64,000 nt of DNA from Brevundimonas goettingensis. GTDB lineage: Bacteria; Pseudomonadota; Alphaproteobacteria; Caulobacterales; Caulobacteraceae. The first letter of the stretch is position 1. The number at the start of each line of letters is the position of its first letter. Below, one piece after another: positions 28,067 through 36,811 of the stretch. Location: the NCBI RefSeq assembly GCF_017487405.1, contig NZ_CP062222.1:3915501-3979500 (forward strand). The letters are read 5' to 3'. The notes beneath the pieces were generated by a model. That model had not been told where the DNA came from, searched no databases, and worked only from the letters and a program-made list of their open reading frames with translations. Both the position numbers and the translations under genes were made by a program.

Positions 28067-29384
28067 TTGTCGCCTGTAAAGTCACGCGCGCATACTCAAT
28101 TTCGATCTGCTTACGCTTCTTCGCTCCGCTCTTCTGGTCTCGCCGTTGCGGTTTGAAGGCGTTGCCGAAGCGATGTGCGGCATCTTTCATGCTGATTGTG
28201 AGGAGTGAGGGGTCGCCCAGCTTGATCGACCGAGTCGGTCTAACGGCTTCAATCCCGATGGCTGCGATCACCTCGCTCGCGACCGCGCGGGCCAAGGGTG
28301 GCGGTACTGCATTTCCCACCTGCCTGGCCCCGTGCCACTTTGTGGCGTGAAGCCTAAACCAGTCGGGAAACCCATGTAGTCGGGCCATTTCCCGAACCGT
28401 GATACATCTACTGTATTTGTAGTGAATCGGGCGAGGGCTTGTGAAAGCGCCACGAGCAGCGTCAGTACCTGCTCGCAGAGTATTGGACACTCCGTTCGGA
28501 TTTAGCCGGAAGAACCTCGATATTGGCTCGACATCTCCAGGGGTTGTTTCCGAGAACCGTCGCCGCGATATCGCAGTATGTTCGGTGCGTGCGCTTGACG
28601 TGAGGACGTGGGGCTTCCAGCAACGAACATAGCCGGAATGCCAGGCCTCACCGGCGCGGCATCGCATTTCCGATGCATACTCGCTGGGCGTTCCCCAAGA
28701 ACTCGTGGCCACGCTGTCGCTGTCGATCAAACGCTCGAAGCGCTCGGCGTCGGGTAGGTCGGCCAAGGCGTCTTTGCAGTTGGGTCCCTCCGGTAACGAT
28801 CCTTTCGATCCTGCAGATTTGGTTTTTGCATCTGGATAGCGAGGCAGCGCCAGGCCTTGCTTTGAGCCCATCAGGATCAGTCTCTCTCGGCTTTGTGGGA
28901 CGCCGTACGAGGCGGCGTTCAAGACCTTCCAGCGCTTCTCGACTGCGTAGCCAGCCGCTTCGAACTCCGCGATGAGTTCGTCAAGAAAGGAGCGATGTTT
29001 GCCGACAGTTATGCCCTTGACGTTTTCAAACACGAAATAAGATGCATCAAGTTCGCGAACGATGCGGACGAAGTCGCGAACTAAGCCGTTTCTGGGGTCG
29101 TCGAGCGCTCGCTTTCCAATCATCGAGAAGCCCTGGCAGGGGGCTCCGCCAAAGACGACGTCTACCTTCCGGTCGCCGATACCTGCGATGTTTCGAATTT
29201 CTTGCCCGGTCAACTCGGTAACGGAGCGCGCAATGACGGTGGTCTCAGGGAAATTGAAAGCGTGAGCGGCGGCATGAATCGGATCGATTTCCACCGCTGC
29301 CGCGACGTCGAAGCCAGCCTGCTCGAAGCCCAAGCTCATGCCGCCAACGCCGGAAAAAAGATCGATTCCAATCGGACGATTCAT
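28059..29384 (-). CDS. DNA (cytosine-5)-methyltransferase
   Basis: The 441-residue protein contains the C5-methyltransferase motifs in order: I (DLFSGVGGMSLGFEQAGF), IV with catalytic Cys83 (FGGAPCQGFSMIGKRALDD), VI (YFVFENVKGIT), VIII (GVPQSRERLILMG), IX (MARLHGFPDWF) and X (RQVGNAVPPPLARAV). The segment between VIII and IX is the target-recognition domain. It overlaps the downstream nuclease gene by 8 nt, and a vsr gene is transcribed divergently 130 nt away, so this is a restriction-methylation-repair set. GC content is lower than the surroundings. Confidence 0.96.
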   Translation of the reverse strand: MNRPIGIDLFSGVGGMSLGFEQAGFDVAAAVEIDPIHAAAHAFNFPETTVIARSVTELTGQEIRNIAGIGDRKVDVVFGGAPCQGFSMIGKRALDDPRNGLVRDFVRIVRELDASYFVFENVKGITVGKHRSFLDELIAEFEAAGYAVEKRWKVLNAASYGVPQSRERLILMGSKQGLALPRYPDAKTKSAGSKGSLPEGPNCKDALADLPDAERFERLIDSDSVATSSWGTPSEYASEMRCRAGEAWHSGYVRCWKPHVLTSSARTEHTAISRRRFSETTPGDVEPISRFFRLNPNGVSNTLRAGTDAARGAFTSPRPIHYKYSRCITVREMARLHGFPDWFRLHATKWHGARQVGNAVPPPLARAVASEVIAAIGIEAVRPTRSIKLGDPSLLTISMKDAAHRFGNAFKPQRRDQKSGAKKRKQIEIEYARVTLQATNG

Positions 29385-29513
29385 GGCGGCCTCTCCCTAG
29401 GACCCGAGAACGCTACTGCGCTTCCGGCGTTCTGTCGATCGCCTTTTGTTCACGTTTGGCGATTTCCGCAAGAGGTGCTGCAAAAGGGCCGCTTCGCTCC
29501 CTATCTGCTATCC

Positions 29514-29951
29514 ATGGAGCAGGCCAAGACCAGCGGAACGAACGAAACGTGCGTCGATCCCAAGCGTAGCGATATCATGCGGAAGGTTCGTGGGAAGAAC
29601 ACAACGCCAGAGATCAAGGTGCGCTCGGCTCTCCACCGAGCGGGATATCGTTTTCGACTTCATCGCAAAGATCTGCCGGGAAGTCCCGATATTGTCCTCC
29701 CATCTCGGAAGGCCGTCGTATTCGTTCATGGATGCTTCTGGCATCGGCATCCAGGCTGTCGAGCCGCCAGTTCACCCTCTACCCGTGCCGACTTTTGGAA
29801 CGCGAAGTTCACGCGCAACGTCGCTCGTGACCGAGAGAATATCCAAAACCTCGAGAGCTTGGGCTGGCGTGTCCATGTCGTTTGGGAATGTGAAACCAAC
29901 GGTCGTGGACCGAACTTTTGGGAACGGTTGCTTGCGTTCTTAGGGCGGTAA
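29514..29951 (+). CDS. vsr: Very short patch repair endonuclease
   Basis: From ATG 29514 the 145-residue product matches Vsr, which nicks T:G mismatches created when 5-methylcytosine deaminates. Conserved residues are Asp59 (LPGSPDIVLP), the zinc and catalytic cluster in VFVHGCFWHRHPGC (His72, Cys74, His77, His79, Cys82), and the helix DFWNAKFTRNVARDRENI. The C-terminal GWRVHVVWECE is typical. A longer in-frame extension upstream (from 29202) overlaps the methyltransferase gene antisense and shows no domain. The gene is divergent from the methyltransferase and belongs to the same island. Confidence 0.94.
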   Translation: MEQAKTSGTNETCVDPKRSDIMRKVRGKNTTPEIKVRSALHRAGYRFRLHRKDLPGSPDIVLPSRKAVVFVHGCFWHRHPGCRAASSPSTRADFWNAKFTRNVARDRENIQNLESLGWRVHVVWECETNGRGPNFWERLLAFLGR

Positions 29952-30131
29952 CCGTGGTTCGGCCCCGACGTCGCACCCCTATGTCTAATGTCTTCCCCCT
30001 GACCGCCCACTGAGCGGATAGGGGCGTCCGAATGTTTCGGGTTGGCGCCCGGGTTCGTGGCGGGGCGGGGGTTTGCGGAGCGTTGGGGGGGATGTTCCGG
30101 CCTGATCTGCGGGGCGCCTTATCCTTGCGGC

Positions 30132-31021
30132 ATGACCTTTTCAGCGTCCAATCCGCCGCCGAAATGGAAGCGCGCGTCCGATGAGACGGTCGAGGCTTTG
30201 ACCGCGCCGTCGGATCGGAAGGCCCACTATCGGCTGTCGAACGACACGTGGGAGATTATCCTCGACGCCTACAAGAAGGGGGCACCTGCCCGGAGCTCGC
30301 GGAGCAGTGGCGGGTGTCGGAGCACGCCATCCGCAAGCGGATTACCCAGCACGAGGCGACCAAGCGGGACTGGGGCGACGCCGAGGCGATCCGGCAGGCG
30401 GAGGAACGGTTGGAAGAGCAGCGGGCGAGAGCGGTGGCGAAGGCCGAGGCCGAGGCAGAGGCCGCTGAAGCGGCCTCGCCCGGGGCGCGGGCGGCGGTGT
30501 TGTTCAGCGCTGACGTCGAACCGGATGAGCCGGTAGGGCCGGCCGAGCTGGCCCATCAGGCGACGGTGGCCTCGGGGCGGGCGATGCGGAGCGGGCTCTG
30601 GAACGAGGCCAAGGCTCTGGCCGGGCTGGTGGAGAGCTATACCCGGCTGGCGGAGCGCAAGAAGGAGAGCGAGCTGACGCCGGAGACTGCGCCTCTGGGG
30701 CTGATTGTGGATCTGGTCTTCGGCTCGGAAGGGCGCTGGCTGTCGCGCATGTCGATGATCGGCGCGCGGGACAATGATCCGGATACGGCGATCAAGGAGC
30801 GGTTCTGGGACCGGAAGGAGAGGCGGGACAAACGGGAGGAGGCGGAGCGGCAAACGCGTTGGACGAAGGCGATGGGGGAATTCACCCGAGGGGCGCTGAT
30901 GGGGCGCCGAGGCGCGGAGACCTACTGGAGGGGCGTGGCGGAGGCGCAGGGCGTGGTGTTGCCGGAGGCGCCAAAGGTGGATGGGGAGGAAGAGGTGGAG
31001 ATGGATACGGAGCTGGGTTGA
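30132..31021 (+). pseudogene. HTH protein (terminase-small-subunit-like) interrupted by a -1 frameshift
   Basis: One frame from ATG 30132 gives a coherent N-terminus ending TWEIILDAYKKG. The sense then continues in another frame from about 30281 (TCPELAEQWRVSEHAIRKRI, a clear helix-turn-helix) to a stop at 31021. The switch falls on the run AAGAAGGGGGCA (30273-30284); one base is missing for the frames to join. The rest is a helical, charged region (an Ala/Glu/Arg-rich coil at about residues 90-120) and an acidic C-terminus. It could be a real one-base deletion, a sequencing error in the G run, or slippage at GGG. Small phage-terminase-like subunits have this layout, but function is unknown. 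Confidence 0.7.
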
Positions 31022-31060
31022 AGAGCCCCTCCACCACGGCGCGAAGGGCAACGCGGTCCC

Positions 31061-31157
31061 CCTCCCCACTGCGTGGGGAGGAGACGATGGTGGGGTGTTG
31101 GCCCCCTCCTGACCGCTGCGCGGTCTGTCCTCCCCATCGCCCTGCGGCGATGGGGAG
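31061..31157. repeat. Pair of strong intergenic hairpins
   Basis: Two palindromes sit between convergent genes: 31061-31081 (8-bp arms CCTCCCCA/TGGGGAGG) and 31129-31157 (13-bp arms, loop of 3 nt). Their CCTCCCC arms resemble the outer repeats at 20.5-20.8 kb. They may act as bidirectional transcription barriers, but there is no T run. Confidence 0.75.
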
Positions 31158-31176
31158 GTGATCGGCGCCGCGTGGC

Positions 31177-32388
31177 TTAGCCGGCTTCATCCCCGAACGG
31201 GCCGTTGACGCCGCGGGCCTTGAGGAAGGCCTTGATGTTGCGGGCGGCCTGACGGATGCGCTGTTCGTTCTCGACCAGGGCGATGCGGACATAGCCCTCG
31301 CCGTTCTCGCCGTAGCCGACGCCGGCGGCGACGGCGACCTTGGCGTGGGTCAGGAGCTGCTTGGAGAACTCCAGACTGCCGAGGTGGGCCAGAGCCGGGG
31401 GCAGGGGGGCCCAGGCGAACATGGAGGCGGCGGGTTTGGGGATGTCCCAGCCGGCGGCGGTGAAGCTCTTGCACAGGACGTCGCGGCGCTTGTGGTAGAG
31501 GGCGCGGTTCTTCTCGACGATGTCCTGCGGCCCGTTGAGGGCGGCGACGGCGGCGGCCTGAATCGGGGTGAAGGCGCCGTAGTCGAGGTAGGACTTCACC
31601 CGCGCCATGGCCGCGATCAGCCGCTTGTTGCCGACCGCGAAGCCCATGCGCCAGCCGGCCATGGAATAGGTCTTGGACAGGGAGGTGAACTCGATGGCCA
31701 CGTCCTTGGCGCCCGGCACCTGAAGGATCGAGACGGTCGGCTTGCCGTCGTAATAGAGCTCGGAATAGGCGAGGTCGGAGATGATCCAGAGGTCGTTGGC
31801 CTTCGCAAAGGCGACGACGCGCTCATAGAAGGCCAGATCCACCGTCTCGGCCGTGGGGTTGGACGGATAGTTCATTACCAGCACCTTGGGGCGCGGCACG
31901 GTGTAGGCCATGGCCCGCTCGAGCGCCTCGAAATACTTATCGTCGGGCGTGGTCGGGACGCTGCGGATGGCGGCGCCGGCGATGATGAAGCCGAAGGTGT
32001 GGATGGGGTACGAGGGGTTGGGGGCCAGGACCACGTCGCCGGGCTCGGTGATGGCGGTGGCGAGGCTGGCCAGACCCTCCTTGGAGCCCATGGTGACGAT
32101 GACCTCGGTCTCGGGGTCGAGGTCGACGCCGAAGCGGCGGGCGTAATAGTTGGCCTGGGCGCGGCGCAGGCCGGGGATGCCGCGCGACTGGGAATAGCCG
32201 TGGGCGTCGGGGTTGCGGGCGACCTCGATCAGCTTGTCGATGACGTGGGCGGGCGGGGGCAGGTCCGGATTGCCCATGCCGAGGTCGATGACGTCCTCGC
32301 CGGCGGTGCGGGCGGCGTGGCGCATATTGTTGACTTCGGCGATCACATAGGGCGGCAGGCGCCGCATGCGGTAGAATTCTTCGGACAT
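31177..32388 (-). CDS. PLP-dependent aminotransferase class I/II (alanine or LL-DAP aminotransferase type)
   Basis: From ATG 32388 (MSEEFYRMRRLPPYVIAEVN) the product has 403 residues. It is a fold-type I aminotransferase: the substrate region VIDLGMGNPDLPPPAHVID, the cofactor pocket MNYPSNPTAETVD, and the PLP-binding Lys in EFTSLSKTYSMAGWRMGFAV. This subgroup includes alanine transaminases and LL-diaminopimelate aminotransferases, and sequence alone does not separate them. The reading frame extends to 32529, but that part is Arg- and Ser-rich with no family match. A GNAT gene lies 92 nt upstream on the same strand. Confidence 0.92.
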   Translation of the reverse strand: MSEEFYRMRRLPPYVIAEVNNMRHAARTAGEDVIDLGMGNPDLPPPAHVIDKLIEVARNPDAHGYSQSRGIPGLRRAQANYYARRFGVDLDPETEVIVTMGSKEGLASLATAITEPGDVVLAPNPSYPIHTFGFIIAGAAIRSVPTTPDDKYFEALERAMAYTVPRPKVLVMNYPSNPTAETVDLAFYERVVAFAKANDLWIISDLAYSELYYDGKPTVSILQVPGAKDVAIEFTSLSKTYSMAGWRMGFAVGNKRLIAAMARVKSYLDYGAFTPIQAAAVAALNGPQDIVEKNRALYHKRRDVLCKSFTAAGWDIPKPAASMFAWAPLPPALAHLGSLEFSKQLLTHAKVAVAAGVGYGENGEGYVRIALVENEQRIRQAARNIKAFLKARGVNGPFGDEAG

Positions 32389-32480
32389 CGTCGGCTCACA
32401 GGGAAGGCTTGCCGCCGAGGTGCAGCGAAGGGGCGGAAGACGCAAGAGGCTTGCGCCTTCTGTCCCGAGAAAGATGCAGT

Positions 32481-32792
32481 CTAGAGGCCGAGCGCTGTGC
32501 GGTAGTGGGGGTGGACGATGTCGGCCCATTCGCGGTGCTTCTGAATATAGCCGGCGAAGAAGGGGCAGGTGGGCAGGACGACGAGGCCGCGATCGCGGAT
32601 GTCGGTCAGGACGTGGCGGGCCATGCGGCTGGCGATGCCGCGGCCCTCGAGCGGGACGGGGACCAAGGTCTCGGAGATCAGCAGGCCGCCGGCGACCTCA
32701 TTGTACTGGACCACGGCGGTCTGGCCGTCGACGACCAGCTCGTAGCGGTGGGTCTCGCGGTTGTCGGTGATTTCGGGGTCGAGGTCGGACAT
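32481..32792 (-). CDS. GNAT-type N-acetyltransferase (YjdJ/COG2388-like)
   Basis: The 103-residue protein is a minimal GNAT fold: YELVVDGQTAVVQYNEV, ISETLVPVPLEGRGIASRMA with the acetyl-CoA loop (EGRGIA), and LVVLPTCPFFAGYIQKH near the C-terminus. This pattern fits the COG2388 family, whose substrate is unknown. Part of the aminotransferase operon or separate; the 92-nt gap leaves this open. Confidence 0.9.
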   Translation of the reverse strand: MSDLDPEITDNRETHRYELVVDGQTAVVQYNEVAGGLLISETLVPVPLEGRGIASRMARHVLTDIRDRGLVVLPTCPFFAGYIQKHREWADIVHPHYRTALGL

Positions 32793-32850
32793 CAGGGGAC
32801 TTTCAGAGGGTAAGGACGCCCGCCTCCGTGAGGAAGCGGGCGCGGGGGCT

Positions 32851-33681
32851 TCAGGACTGGATGAAGGCCAGCAGGTCGGGGTTGATGACCTCGGCGTGGG
32901 TGGTCAGCATGCCGTGCGGGAAGCCAGGGTAGATCTTCAGCTGGCTGCCCTTCACCAGGGCGGCCGAGAGCGGGGCCGAGTCCGCGATCGGCACGACCTG
33001 GTCGTCATCGCCGTGCAGGACGAGGGTCGGGACGGTGATGGCCTTGAGGTCCTCGGTGAAGTCGGTTTCCGAGAAGGCCTTGATGCCTTCGTAGTGGGCC
33101 TTGACCGAGCCCATCATGCCCTGACGCCACCAGTTCTGGATGACGCCTTCCTGCGGGGTCACGCCTTCGCGGTTGAAGCCGTAGAAGGGGCCGGCGGCGA
33201 CGTCGCGGAAGAACTGGGCGCGGTTGGCGGCGGTGCCGGCGCGGAAGCTGTCGAAGACCTCGATGGGCAGGCCGCCGGGGTTGGCCTCGGTCTTGAGCAT
33301 CAGGGGCGGGACGGCGCTGACGAGGACGGCCTTGGCGACGCGGCCGGCGCCGTGCTTGACGACGTAGCGAACGACCTCGCCGCCGCCGGTAGAGTGACCG
33401 ATGTGGACCGCGTTCCTGAGGTCGAGGGCCTCATAGACGGCCGCGGCGTCGGCGGCATAGGTGTCCATGTCGTGACCCTCGGAGGCCTGACCCGAGCGGC
33501 CGTGGCCGCGGCGATCGTGGGCGACGACCCGATAGCCCTTCGCCAGGAAGAACATCATCTGGGCGTCCCAGTCGTCGGCGCTGAGGGGCCAGCCGTGATG
33601 GAAGACGATGGGCTGGGCGTCCTTGGGTCCCCAGTCCTTGTAGAAGATGGGCGTACCGTCGGCGGCGTTCACGAAGGGCAT
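32851..33681 (-). CDS. Alpha/beta hydrolase (non-heme chloroperoxidase/arylesterase family)
   Basis: The 276-residue cytoplasmic protein has the cofactor-free haloperoxidase/esterase pattern: [34 protein letters not shown], nucleophile elbow [15 protein letters not shown] with Ser near residue 99, [11 protein letters not shown] with the acid, and the His in [11 protein letters not shown]. No signal peptide is present. It is probably an esterase with incidental perhydrolase activity. It starts at 33681, 58 nt upstream of the GNAT gene. Confidence 0.93.
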   Translation of the reverse strand: MPFVNAADGTPIFYKDWGPKDAQPIVFHHGWPLSADDWDAQMMFFLAKGYRVVAHDRRGHGRSGQASEGHDMDTYAADAAAVYEALDLRNAVHIGHSTGGGEVVRYVVKHGAGRVAKAVLVSAVPPLMLKTEANPGGLPIEVFDSFRAGTAANRAQFFRDVAAGPFYGFNREGVTPQEGVIQNWWRQGMMGSVKAHYEGIKAFSETDFTEDLKAITVPTLVLHGDDDQVVPIADSAPLSAALVKGSQLKIYPGFPHGMLTTHAEVINPDLLAFIQS

Positions 33682-33893
33682 GGGTCTGATCCTGATTTCA
33701 GAGGTTGGGGAACGGGAAGCGGGGCACTCACCGGCGGGGTCTGGCGTCGCCGCCGCGACCGGTGTGAGGCCAAGCTACCCGAACCCGGAGGATGCGAAAT
33801 AGAAACGGTCGAAACACATTGTTTCTGAAAGGCGCAGTTTCGGAAACGACCGTTTCGGAATGCGCGACCGTCATCGAACGACGATCTTCGCCG

Positions 33894-34803
33894 TCAGAGG
33901 CCCAGAAGGTCGGACCAGCGCCAGCGGCCGGCGCCGAGGGCGAGGCGGGGTCGCCGGGGGCGTCGCCGAGACGGATCAGGACGAGGCCGTTGACGACCTG
34001 GGCGCGGCAGGCGGCGGGGGCGAAGGCGACCTCGACGGCGATGGCCTGACGCAGACCGGCCAGACCTTTTCCCTCCTGACCGGGGTTCCTCAGCCAGTCG
34101 CCGTTCCAGACGAGGAGGGCGCCCCCTTCCTGAAGACTGGCCGGCGGAGAGGGCGGAATGGGCGCCGGCGGCGACGGCGCGGATATTGGCGTCGCGGCGG
34201 AGCACGGTCTGGAGCCGTTCGACCATGTCGCAGCGACCGCCGCCGGTTCCGCTGCCCGAGCCGACGCCGTTTCCCGAACCCGCGCCGAGGCCGTCGCCGG
34301 GACCCGTCCCCTGGCCCGAGCCGGCGGTCAGGGCGCCGGCCAGCTGGGCCTCGCCGACAATGGAGATTTGGCCTTCGGTCGAGGCGGGGGCGGCGGCCGC
34401 GACGACGGTCGGGACCGTCGGCGGCGGCGTACGGGCCGGACGATGCCGGACGGGGGCGACGACCGGCTTCGGCGCCGGCAGGGGGACGGCGGGCTCGGGC
34501 GCCTTTGGAGGCGTCGGCTTTTCGGCCTTCTCGGCGCGCGCCGCCGCCGGGTTCGGCGCCGGGCGTCGGGGCGGGCGGGGCGAGCGGCGGAGGCTCCGGC
34601 CGCGTCAGGGTGACGACGACGGGCGGGTCCTCCGCGAGCGGCGGCGCATGGGTCGCGAAAGGCAGGAGGAGGACGACCAGAAGCAGGTGGAAGCCGACGC
34701 TGGCCGCCACGGCGATCACGCGGCGTCGACGGCCGCCGGGGCGTGTGCGAGGGGCGTCCCCGGGCGGGGCGACATCCTGTCGAGATGGAGGCGGCGTCGT
34801 CAC
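33894..34803 (-). pseudogene. TonB-like membrane protein gene with three frameshifts
   Basis: The minus strand encodes one coherent protein, but only across changing frames. From GTG 34803 it gives an N-terminal helix (VIAVAASVGFHLLLVVLLL) and a Pro-rich start. Near 34560-34570 it must shift for the Pro/Lys region (PKAPEPAVPLPAPKPVVAPV), the Gly-rich GSGQGTGPGDGLGAGSGNG and CDMVERLQTVLRRDANI. At G-run 34122-34126 it shifts again to ALLVWNGDWLRNP...VVNGLVLIRLGDA. Near 33945-33950 it shifts back to LALGAGRWRWSDLLGL and the stop. The changes are two extra bases and one missing base. A fourth may lie in a T7 run near 34810. The layout (helix, Pro-rich spacer, C-terminal domain) is TonB-like. Decay or assembly error are both possible. 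Confidence 0.75.
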
Positions 34804-35011
34804 GCGAAAAAAAGATCATTTCCCCGCGTCAGGAACGTGGCGGCGCCTTTGAGCGTTTCGCTCCGCGAAAGGTCCCAAACGCCTGATTTTGTTATGGTCA
34901 AGCTGACGTAATCCGGCCCTTTCCCGGTCATTCTGAGGCCGATTCCGACCTCCCACCTGACCGGGCGCATTCACGCGGACGTCGCGCCCCGCCGGAATAA
35001 GGAGACTGATC

Positions 35012-35629
35012 TTGATCAGATCGACATTCATGGGCGCCGCGCCCGTCACCAGCTTCAAGGGGCGTATCACCCCCCGCGCGGTGGCCATGGCCGGTGTCGT
35101 GATGATGGTGGGGCTGACCGCGAGCGGCTGCGCCTCCCATCGCTTCGTACGGGACAATATCGCCGTGGTCGACGCCCGCGTCGACGCCACCGACCAGCAT
35201 CTGGCCCAGGTCGAGGGCACTGCGGGTCAGGCGCTTCAACGCGCCAATGACGCGCACAAGCTGGCCGAGGGCAAGTTCCTCTATCAGGTCGTGCTGTCGG
35301 ACGACTCAGTGAAATTCCCGACCGACGCCCACTCGCTCTCGCCGGAAGCCGAGCAGCGTCTGGCCGAACTGGCCACGCGGCTCAAGTCCGAGAACCGCAA
35401 CGTCTACCTCGAAATCCAGGGCTTCACGGACTCGACCGGCAGCCCGGAATACAACGAGGAACTCGGCGCCCAGCGGGCCGAGGCGGTGCGCCGGTCGCTG
35501 AGCCGTCAGGGCATCGCCCTGAACCGGATGTCGACCATCTCCTACGGCGCCGACACCCCGGTCGCGCCGAACACGACCCGCGAAGGCCGCGCCCAGAACC
35601 GGCGGGTGGCCATCGTCGTCCTTACGTAA
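35012..35629 (+). CDS. OmpA-family peptidoglycan-associated lipoprotein
   Basis: The 205-residue protein probably starts at TTG 35012, because AAGGAG sits 7 nt upstream; ATG 35030 is the alternative. A hydrophobic segment with lipobox TASGC (AMAGVVMMVGLTASGCASHR) indicates an outer-membrane lipoprotein. A short coiled coil (VDARVDATDQHLAQVEGTAG) precedes an OmpA C-terminal domain (YLEIQGFTDSTGSPEYNEEL, AEAVRRSLSRQGIALNRM, EGRAQNRRVAIVVLT) that binds peptidoglycan. A hairpin follows the stop. It should help tether the outer membrane to the cell wall. Confidence 0.93.
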   Translation: MIRSTFMGAAPVTSFKGRITPRAVAMAGVVMMVGLTASGCASHRFVRDNIAVVDARVDATDQHLAQVEGTAGQALQRANDAHKLAEGKFLYQVVLSDDSVKFPTDAHSLSPEAEQRLAELATRLKSENRNVYLEIQGFTDSTGSPEYNEELGAQRAEAVRRSLSRQGIALNRMSTISYGADTPVAPNTTREGRAQNRRVAIVVLT

Positions 35630-35634
35630 TAGAC

Positions 35635-35690
35635 GGCGGCGGTCCCCACGGCGCGTGTATGGCGTCGCGTAGAAAGGACCGCCGCCCGTT
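35635..35690 (+). terminator. Candidate terminator after the OmpA-like gene
   Basis: An 11-bp perfect stem (GGCGGCGGTCC at 35635-35645 with GGACCGCCGCC at 35676-35686) is followed by CGTTTTGG. The loop is long (30 nt) and the T run short, so efficiency is uncertain. It lies between convergent genes. Confidence 0.5.
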
Positions 35691-35696
35691 TTGGCG

Positions 35697-36110
35697 TCAA
35701 AACCGGACGATCTTGCCGTCTTCCTTCACGAAGACGTCCGGCCGCTGCTCCAGCAGGTCAAATACCACCTCGGACGGGCGGCACAGTTTGACGCCCTTCG
35801 GCGTCTGAACGATCGGGCGGTTGACGAGGATGGGGTGCGCGAGCATCGCGTCGAGAATCTGCTCGTCCGTGACATCGCCAGCGAGCAGGCCGAGTTCGGC
35901 TGCCGGCGTTCCCTTTTCCCGCATCAGATCTTTCAGACCGAGGCCCGCACGCGTCGCGAGGCCGAGGAGCTGGTCGCGAGTCCAGCCAGTTTGTAGATAA
36001 TCGACGACCGTCGGCTCATATCCGGCGGCGCGCACCATGGTGACGACGTTGCGCGAGGTTCCGCACGCCGGATTATGGAAGATGACGACGGGAAAGTTAG
36101 CGTCGCTCAT
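35697..36110 (-). CDS. arsC: Arsenate reductase (glutaredoxin-coupled)
   Basis: The 137-residue protein is the ArsC/Spx-fold arsenate reductase that reduces arsenate to arsenite using glutathione and glutaredoxin. The catalytic Cys16 lies in FHNPACGTSRN, and the arsenate-binding arginine region is HPILVNRPIVQTPKGVKLCRP. The start ATG overlaps the aqpS stop (ATGA). It is the last gene of arsR-aqpS-arsC; arsenite formed here would leave through AqpS. Confidence 0.95.
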   Translation of the reverse strand: MSDANFPVVIFHNPACGTSRNVVTMVRAAGYEPTVVDYLQTGWTRDQLLGLATRAGLGLKDLMREKGTPAAELGLLAGDVTDEQILDAMLAHPILVNRPIVQTPKGVKLCRPSEVVFDLLEQRPDVFVKEDGKIVRF

Positions 36111-36811
36111 GAGATTTTCCGTGCATCGAGAAGCCAGCGGATCATCCCTAGGGCAATAAGGGCGCCGGAGGTCTGGGCCAGAATGAAGGCGGGCACGCCG
36201 CCCGGCGCGATGCCGGCGAAGGTGTCGGTCAACGACCGCGCGAGGGTGACGGCGGGATTGGCGAAGGCCGTCGAGGCCGTGAACCAGTAGGCGGCGGTGA
36301 TGTAGACGCCGACAGCGACCGGGGTCGTCTCGGGGCGGAAGCGCGTGGTCCCGAGGATGGTCGCCAGCAGGCCGAAGGTCGCGACGGCCTCGGCGAAGAG
36401 TTGGTCGCCGCCTGTGCGGACGTGGGCCGAGACCTGCCAGACGGACAGTCCGAACATCAGATGGGTCGCCCAGACGCCGACGACGGCGCCGAGGATCTGG
36501 GCGGGAACATAGGTCAGGGCCGCACGCCCGGGCAGGTCCCTGCGCAGGACTGCGACCAGGGTGACGACCGGGTTGAAGTGCGCGCCCGAGACGGGTCCGA
36601 AAATCCAGATGAGGACCACCAGGCCGCAGCCGGTGGCCAGGCTGTTGGCCAAGAGGGCGACGGCGTCGTTCCCGTCGGACAGGCGCTGACCCATGATTCC
36701 CGAGCCGACCACGACCATCAGCAGCAGGGCCGAGCCGAGGGCCTCTGCCGCCAGCCTGCGAGGCAGGTCGAAGTCGAGCGGCGTCGGTAGGGCGAGCGTT
36801 CGGGTGGTCAC
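36107..36811 (-). CDS. aqpS: Aquaglyceroporin-type arsenite channel AqpS
   Basis: From GTG 36811, overlapping the arsR stop in GTGA, the product has 234 residues and six membrane helices. The two pore motifs are NPV at residues 80-82 (GAHFNPVVTL) and NPA at 185-187 (TAFANPAVTLARS). MIP channels encoded between arsR and arsC are known in rhizobia, where AqpS lets arsenite flow out down its gradient in place of the ArsB pump. A longer open frame to 37558 covers arsR antisense of its own frame and is not credible. Translation is coupled on both sides. Confidence 0.94.
   Translation of the reverse strand: MTTRTLALPTPLDFDLPRRLAAEALGSALLLMVVVGSGIMGQRLSDGNDAVALLANSLATGCGLVVLIWIFGPVSGAHFNPVVTLVAVLRRDLPGRAALTYVPAQILGAVVGVWATHLMFGLSVWQVSAHVRTGGDQLFAEAVATFGLLATILGTTRFRPETTPVAVGVYITAAYWFTASTAFANPAVTLARSLTDTFAGIAPGGVPAFILAQTSGALIALGMIRWLLDARKIS

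Noticed and set aside
29202..29513. Extension of the vsr frame upstream of ATG 29514
   Set aside because: It is antisense to the methyltransferase N-terminus and shows no Vsr homology; the family starts near the chosen Met.
34090..34803. 237-residue minus-strand frame as an intact gene
   Set aside because: After about residue 80 it becomes Arg/Pro-rich nonsense, while the sensible continuation lies in other frames; it is treated as a frameshifted gene.
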